DNA from: Stenurella melanura
Lineage: Eukaryota; Arthropoda; Insecta; Coleoptera; Cerambycidae
NCBI GenBank assembly: GCA_963583905.1
Contig: OY757313.1
Coordinates: 117,748,503 to 117,812,502 of the forward strand
DNA: 64,000 bases
Direction of reading: 5' to 3'
The notes under the pieces were generated by a model. That model was not told the origin of the DNA and made no database searches. It was given only the letters and a program-made list of their open reading frames with translations. Positions 58,380 to 64,000 of the stretch are shown here, piece after piece. The position numbers were made by a program, and so were the translations under genes. How positions within the stretch are numbered: position 1 is the first letter of the stretch; every line of letters begins with the position of its first letter.

Positions 58380-59460
58380 TTTTATGTTATTGTGAACAAC
58401 CCTATTGCCTCAGCTAGACTACACCCTTGCTATGATGTATTAAAATACTATAAGTAAGGCAATTTATTATTAATTAACCTACAGATTTAGGAATTTTGTA
58501 TGTCTGTTATTACGGCTACAATATTCATTCTAAAACAAAAGTAATTAGTATCAAAAATATTGATTGAAGACTTACCACTCTATTTAATTTAGACAACTCG
58601 TAAATATAGATATTTGGCTCGATGAAACTTATTTTACAATGCTTTGAAACAAAGCAAAATGGAGTATAAGAGCATTCAACTATGCGCATCACGTTTTACG
58701 GGCCCGTTTAATTTTAATTAAATTTTATAAGCATCATTTCACCTATATGCATACGTTTTATTGCAGTATTTCACGTAAAATATGAAGAGAAACAGTAAAA
58801 TAAGTCCTAGCTAAAATAAATTCTCCACAAACAAACGTTATTAGTGCACTATGTCGATCTCAGAATACAACTTAAATAAAATAATATATACCGTTTTAAA
58901 CCATTTTAATGAACTACAAAATAATGGGTTACGAGTGACACAGGAACGAAGAGGCACAGTGCGGAATTACCCTGTGAAATACTTACACTTTCCATTAACA
59001 CCAAAACCTCTACACACAAATACTACCACCCGACGTGCATTTCGCCAACCAGGTTGACATCATCCGGAGATAATTAAGACTATTTTATTCACAGTTTCTC
59101 ACTATGACGTAGCTTAATCGATTTCCCTCAAATCTGCAAATTGTAGGGTAGAGTGCGGAGATGGCAGATTCATCATGCTGCGCATGAAGTAAGGCGGGCA
59201 AATATTGGAAACAGGTTTTGCATGTAGTAAGCAAAGGACCCGCATTTTTTAAGTGCAATTTGGCTTCCACACTCGGGAGCTGAAATTTTGCACAAAGGTT
59301 GTTCATAACATGCTGACAGGTCTCCTAGGTCATAAAAAACTTTAGTAACAGAATTTCGAGATGTTGGCCGAGGAAAGTCGTAATTTCGTCCATACTAAGA
59401 CCTTCTTCGGCCAATCTGAAACCATATCTGGAATGCGTCTTGTCGAATTTGACTTTTCCT
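58380..59460. other. No recognisable gene; possible decayed frame
   Basis: The minus strand at about 59085-59460 reads through with few stops ('KVKFDKTHSRYGFRLAEE', 'GLSMDEITTFLGQ', then 'MNNLCAKFQLPSVEAKLH'). I cannot place it in a family. Because it directly follows the gypsy 3' LTR region in that orientation it may be flanking DNA or part of another element. Confidence 0.35.
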
Positions 59461-59540
59461 CTACTATTTGTAATTTAGTCTCTTGAAATAATTTATATAT
59501 CTATCTATCTCCAGGATGCAGCGAGTCTATATAAAGTTTT

Positions 59541-60760
59541 TGTGCAATAACTCTGTAACACCAATCTAGGTTTCCATTAGTTATTTATTAACATTCTCAT
59601 AAATATATCTCTTGACATTCATTGACATTCCAACCCTACTGTCACCTCTCATCCCTTAGCCTCCTATATCGTAAACCTTATAGATATACATACTACATCC
59701 TCCTTTTTTTTCTGAGCTCAAACCTACTTATAAATTTGTAACTCACAACTAAATTGAAACAACTTAAAGTTAACAAAAAATAAAAGAAAGTTATTAATTC
59801 AGATCAGTTTTTTATTTTAAATGATCAGGTAGTTTTCGTTCTCTTCTTGGTCTAGCTATTGGTTCCTGTTCTGTGGTATCTCGTTAATTCAGGGGTTGTT
59901 CTCCGTCTACGTTGGGTAATAATCGGAGGTTTTTACGGTTTCTTCTGATAAAATTATTCTTCTCTCTTTTGACTAAATATGATCCAGGCTGTTTTGCTTT
60001 CTATTCTACTATTCCTTCTCTGCGCATATTTACTATCAAAACTCGATCTCCTTCCTTTAAAAATTCCGTCTCTCTAACTCTATGTCGTTTATTATAATCT
60101 TTTTCCTGTTTATTTTTATCTGTTTTCTTATTTTCTTTTGCTTGTTTGTGATCTGACAATTCTGGTGTTAATTTATTTTCTTATATCGGCACTCGGTCTC
60201 TTAAGTTCCCTCCGTATAATAATTTAGCATGAGAAATTCCGAATTAGAGGTTGGAATTGAAGTAACATAATAAAGCTAAAAAATAGTAATAATTGAAGTT
60301 TTTCTTCAAAATACGTTTTAATAATTTAACGTCCGATTCAGCTACGCCATTGGATTGTTGATGTTCTGGACTTGAACTTATCCATTTAAAATTTAAATCC
60401 ATATTTATTTGTAAATTGTTTAAATTCGTAACTAGTAAATTGTCGTCTGTTATTTAATCTAACTATATTTAGTATGTGATGGTGAGAAAACATGTCCTTT
60501 ATAACTTTGATAAGTTTGATAAGATAAGTTTAATCTATCTTCACTAGTTATTCTCTTGAGTTCATTAATTTCAGGATACTTGGAATTATAATCCTGGATT
60601 ATAAGGTAACTTTTATTTTTATATTCAGCTAAGTCTGTTTAAGCAAATTTCACATGACTCAATAAGGTCCTTTATTTGATTTGAAATACCTAGCCACCAC
60701 ACAATAGATTTTGCCTTCCTTAAGCATCTAGTTAAACCAAAATGGCCATCGTTTCAAACA
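59541..60760 (-). mobile_element. Ty3/gypsy retrotransposon remnant (integrase to 3' LTR)
   Basis: In minus orientation: decayed integrase, stop, a short untranslated stretch, a polypurine tract (reverse complement of 59698-59712, 'aaaaaaaaggagga'), then an LTR beginning TGTAGTATG at 59697. The LTR runs through a TATA-like 'TTTATATAGA' near 59531 and its far end is not certain (59541, 59554 or further left). Protease, reverse transcriptase and 5' LTR are absent. Confidence 0.75.
59812..60720 (-). pseudogene. Gypsy integrase, decayed
   Basis: Pieces in order: 'KAKSIVWWLGISNQIKDLI' with 'ESCEICLNR' (zinc-binding C-x-x-C end, about 60640-60720). Then 'NNRRQFTSYEFKQF' (block around the second catalytic residue, where the usual Asp reads Asn, about 60430). 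Then 'SSPEHQQSNGVAESDVKLLK' (third catalytic residue Glu, about 60320-60380). Then 'SHAKLLYGGNLRDRVP' and the C-terminal 'KEGDRVLIVNMRREG', 'PGSYLVKREKNNFIRRNRKN' and 'LRLLPNVDGEQPL'. Integrase joins the DNA copy to the chromosome; this one has stops and frameshifts and a changed catalytic residue. Stop codon at 59812. Confidence 0.85.
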
Positions 60761-60796
60761 TGATCTTCTAATTGAATAGTAATTACAATACTAGGT

Positions 60797-61136
60797 CAAA
60801 GAAATCTTCAATTTAAAACTTTGAGAATTTTTAACTTCAAAATAGCACACTTTATGAAAGAACTTTCCAGTACAAAAATTATTTGTAAGAAGTCAGAGGA
60901 TAACTGTGAATTCCTTCAAAATTTCTTTATTAGTTTTTGGAAATTTTAATTTTTTGATTTTTTTTCTTCCATCGCAATTAATGCTAGAAATTTCTAAAAC
61001 TGATAAAAAATTCTGAAAAAAATCAGAGTTTTTCCTTAACCCTCTACAAACAATTTTTATTCTATAATACTTTTTCAGTAAGTGCGCTGTTTTGAAGTTA
61101 AAAATTCTCAACATTTTAAATTGAGGATTTTATTGA
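60797..61136. mobile_element. ~340-bp MITE with ~50-bp TIRs
   Basis: 'gagaatttttaacttcaaaa' (about 60833) pairs with 'ttttgaagttaaaaattctc' (about 61090-61110), extending outward to 'aaatc(t/c)tcaattt'. Non-coding interior with secondary pairing. It lies between the gypsy integrase end and family X copy D. Confidence 0.75.
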
Positions 61137-61706
61137 TTCAATTTTACTGAAAAAGGTTAACTTTTTAGAAAAAAAATCTCAAGAGACAGTCATTTTTTGT
61201 TTTTACTCAAACGCTAAGATGCCGTCCCAAATACAAAATAATCGGTAAAGGTATTTACACAGAACTTCCCTCATTATTCTTACAAGACGGTCACTCTAAA
61301 AAAGTTTTAATTAAGAGATGACATATTTGAATTACAATCGCCATGTAGATAGCCCTATTATTACAGAGAAAACCTGATAACTTTGTTCCATCATCTACTG
61401 TATAGTGGTGGGAAAATAATTTTTCAATTTTTTTTTTATTTACAAAACATTGTTTTGTTGAAATACGCTTAGAATATAATGAAACGTGGAAATTTTAAAA
61501 CTAAAAAAAAATTCCATCATCTATTCTACTGTAGTGGTAAAAAAATATATATTTTTTTTAAATTTTCAATACAAATTTCCTTTTTGAAATGTTTAGAACG
61601 TCATGAAACGTGGAAATTTTAAGTTTGTGCAAAACATTTTTTCCATCACACATTTTATAAACAATCATTTTCTAAAAAAAAAATGTTTTTGAAATATGTT
61701 TAGAAT

Positions 61707-62028
61707 AATGAAACATATTCTTTATAGGATTTTGCAAACAGTGGAAAGAAAAGCTATCTATGAGAACTAAAGGAAAAAACTATATATAAAAATGTTAATG
61801 AAATCTTTGCATTCTTTCGATAACCTGACTTCTGGTTATGCTAACAAGTAGTTAGCATAACCAGAAGTCAGGTTATCGAAAGAATGCAAAGATTTCATTA
61901 ATATTTTTATATATAGTTTTTTCCTTTAGTTCTCATAGATAGCTTTTCTTTCCACTGTTTGCAAAATCCTATAAAGAATATGTTTCATTACTATAAGCAA
62001 ACAAATAATAAATAATTCACTTTTAAAC
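61707..62028. mobile_element. Palindromic fold-back element FB-B
   Basis: The arms 61706-61845 and 61851-61990 pair with no mismatch noticed at the tips and across the loop-proximal part; the 5-nt loop is 'aagta'. The right side continues 38 nt beyond the palindrome ('ataagcaaacaaataata' to 'cacttttaaac'), which the left side lacks. The 11-mer ATGTTTAGAAT flanks it (61696-61706, 62029-62039), and other family X units give the uninterrupted 'tatgtttagaatg' site. Arms match FB-A but stop earlier. Confidence 0.9.
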
Positions 62029-62484
62029 ATGTTTAGAATGTCATGAAACGTGGAAATTTTAAATCTGAGCAAAAATTTTTTTTTAATCATTAAGTACATC
62101 TATTTTATACAAAACTTTCAAAATATCAAAATTTTTTCTTTTATATTCTCAAAAAAAAAATTTAAATAGGTTTAGAATGTCACGAAACGTGGAAATTTAA
62201 AATTTGAGCAGAAACATTTTTTTCCATCACCCATTTTATAAAAAAATTTCAATTTCTTTTCTATTTAAAATTTTCAAAAAAAAATTTTTGAAATAGATTT
62301 AGAATGTCACAAAACGTGGAAATTTTAAATTTGAGCGAAAAAAATTTTCATAATCTATTATTCCCCTTAGACGGTCCACCCTGTATGTTTTCCAGTGAAA
62401 GTCTAACCCTTTCCTCGGTGGCAGTAGCGTCAGATACCCACCAAATTTGACTGTTCTCCGTCAAGTAGTTTTTTAGCCAATGCA

Positions 62485-62534
62485 CCAACAGACCGACAGA
62501 CAGACAGTCAGACAGACAGACAGACAGACAGATC

Positions 62535-62585
<51 letters not shown>
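62485..62585 (+). repeat. (GACA)n microsatellite in family X copy D
   Basis: About 100 bp of GACA/CAGA units with few interruptions. It generates spurious reading frames on both strands. Confidence 0.9.
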
Positions 62586-62997
62586 TGATGGAATTGAGAA
62601 ACCTATATTTTCGTAATCTACACGATCTGAAACGTGAAAATCCGAAAAAATCTCGGAGGGTGATTTTTTCTCGAATACAATACTTCCCTTCGGTATGCGA
62701 GGGAAGCAAAAAGAATAATTCTTTATCATGTTTTTCAACGTCAATTTTTTATTTGAAAAATTAGCCTTTTTAGGGCTGAATCGCCCATAAAACATAAACA
62801 TTATAAATATACGCGACTCTGATTCGTAAAGTAGACATTTTTTCCTATCATTTTATGCCCTGCAACAATATTTTGGTAGCTCCAAATTTTGGAGAAAGTG
62901 GGGTCGCATTTTCCCAGAAAATGGCCCATTTGTATACATTGCAAAACCGGCTAATTAAGCAATAGTTTTAACAGCAATAAATCTGTCACAAATGCGA

Positions 62998-64000
62998 TAA
63001 GACTATGGACCAAGCTTTGGCGGCTTTCATTCATCTCACAGCCGGCAATCACTCTCAATACAGGCATTATTTTTTTATTTACGATAAAATGCGGAGAGTG
63101 TTCCATAGAATGTGCAACGTGTCATCTGGGGTGCCACAGGGATCAATTCAGGGACCGCTCTTGTATACGTTATATACATCAGGCTTCGAGAAAGCAGCTT
63201 AGCATTGCCAGATGCATTTCTATGCTGACGACACTCAGCTCTACCTTTCATTTGATCCAGAGAAATGCACAGAAGCGATTGTTGCTATTAATAGAGACTT
63301 AAGCCCATTAATATAAAAGTCTAGAAACCACGCTTTAAATGTTAACGCCAGTAAAATATCGGCTCCTGTTTTTGGTCGTCGTAACAGCAGGTCAGTCGTA
63401 ATGGAAAATCTTTAGATGACATCACATACCTGTGGCAAAATATTTAGGGGTAACATTTGATACAAATCTAAGATTTAAACCGCATATCAACATCTGTATA
63501 CGTACCGCATATACAAATTTATAATTAATAAATAATATCAGGCATTTTCTGAATCAAAAAACTAAAACAATTCAATGCAAATCATTGGTTTTATCAAGAT
63601 TTAATTTTGCCGATACTGTATATGGTCCTTGTGTGGATGCAGAGGATATACGTCGAATACAAGTACTGCAAAACTCTTGTTTGAAACTAATATTTGAAGT
63701 TAAGCGCCGACAAGGTATATCACATAAACTAGTCCAAATAAATTGGCTCAATATGTCTAGGCGACGCTTCCTGCACTCTGCTTGTTTATTTCATAAAATT
63801 CTTAATAATAAAGCTCCTAAATACGTGAATAAAAAAAATTCGTATAGAACAGACATACGTACACTTGAATATTCGTTTCACGGGACATTTACTCCTCCCC
63901 TTCACCGTACAGTATTATTTAAGCGTTCCTTTACCTACCAAATTACCAAAATTTACAATTTTATACCTTCATATATAAAAAGTAAAACGTTACCAGCCTT
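62998..64000 (+). mobile_element. LINE (CR1/Jockey-like), 5'-truncated, runs off window
   Basis: A plus-strand LINE starting near 62998 inside the reverse transcriptase and continuing beyond 64000. The broken protein is described in the next entry. Orientation is opposite to the LINEs at 8, 38 and 47 kb. Confidence 0.8.
63005..64000 (+). pseudogene. LINE reverse transcriptase and C-terminal domain, decayed
   Basis: Motifs in order: 'SSGVPQGSIQGPLLYTLYTS' (63121-63180), 'HFYADDTQLYLSFDPEKC' (catalytic YADD, 63209-63262) and 'NVNASKISAPVFGRR' (63341-63385). Further on, largely in one frame from about 63590, come 'RIQVLQNSCLKLIFEVKR', 'INWLNMSRRRFLHSACLF', 'HKILNNKAPKYVN' and 'TVLFKRSFTYQITKIYNFIP'. 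At least three stops or shifts (for example the stop at 63200) disable it. The C-terminal blocks resemble those of the LINE at 8.1-10.1 kb, so the two are probably related clades. Confidence 0.85.

Larger units (their letters stand above)
61237..62712 (+). repeat. Composite repeat family X, copy D (interrupted)
   Basis: The most complete left end: 'atcggtaaaggtatttac' (about 61240) and 'ggtcactctaaaaaa'. Then 'attacagagaaaacctgata', 'ctactgtatagtggtgg', seven or so 'gaaacgtggaaatttt' units, 'ccaccctgtatgttttcc', the 'agtgaaagtctaaccctt' block, a long GACA microsatellite (about 62485-62585), 'cctatattttcgtaatct', and a right end 'tatgcgagggaagcaaa'. FB-B (61707-62028) is inserted in one of the units. 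Confidence 0.8.

Noticed and set aside
59085..59460. Tyrosine-recombinase-like or HTH reading of the minus-strand frame ('GFRLAEEGLSMDEITTFLG')
   Set aside because: Only a short helix-like similarity; no catalytic Arg/His/Tyr set could be identified, so no function is claimed.
62348..62801. Frames rich in SVCLSVCLS or TDRQTDRQ near 62.3-62.8 kb and 15.3 kb
   Set aside because: Translations of the GACA/TCTG microsatellites on either strand.

Overview
The window looks like transposon-dense, AT-rich chromosomal DNA from an insect, possibly a beetle; species and order are inferred only from the mix of element families. I found no intact host gene. No reading frame carries both a recognisable host domain and a plausible gene structure. 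Every coding region I can recognise comes from a mobile element, and all are truncated, frameshifted or interrupted. The one possible exception is a decayed reading frame of a widespread uncharacterised insect family near 3.7-4.5 kb.

Layout. 1-2.7 kb: two repeat arrays (about 255 bp units, then about 137 bp units in direct and inverted order). 3.7-5.1 kb: the decayed reading frame and a candidate LINE 3' end. 8.1-12.8 kb: two 5'-truncated LINEs on the minus strand, one of the CR1/Jockey type and one with an RNase H domain, separated by copy A of a composite repeat called family X here. 14.4-20.2 kb: an 870-bp imperfect hairpin, family X copies B and C, and a 1.1-kb element with CAGGGTG ends and a TA target duplication. 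20.8-21.5 kb: a tRNA-like relic and a mariner transposase fragment. 27.3-29.3 kb: a full-length but dead DD41D mariner with terminal inverted repeats (TIRs) of about 260 bp. 29.5-36.7 kb: a hairpin, a 1.5-kb TIR element, and a 3.6-kb inverted-repeat element with arms of about 1 kb. 37.8-39.6 kb: another minus-strand LINE. 40.5-46.0 kb: two near-identical 249-bp segments and a satellite with a 238-bp higher-order period. 47.1-50.5 kb: LINE pieces, one nested in a copy of the repeat that opens the window. 51.7-53.8 kb: another copy of that repeat, split by a 1,582-bp TIR element whose empty site can be read from the copy at 1.1 kb. 54.8-58.4 kb: a nest of insertions. A fold-back element was hit by a DD41D mariner, and that mariner then received a near-perfect 620-bp palindrome and a solo LTR. 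59.5-60.8 kb: Ty3/gypsy integrase and 3' LTR remnant. 61.2-62.7 kb: family X copy D carrying a second palindromic insertion. 63.0 kb to the end: a plus-strand LINE running off the window.

The most unusual system is the palindromic fold-back family at 54.8-58.4 kb and 61.7-62.0 kb. Two independent insertions both show 11-bp target duplications. In each, one terminus keeps a tail of about 40-50 nt that the opposite arm lacks, and the arm length differs between copies. The nest of insertions gives a relative order of events for several families. All clade assignments rest on motifs read by eye; no database search was possible.
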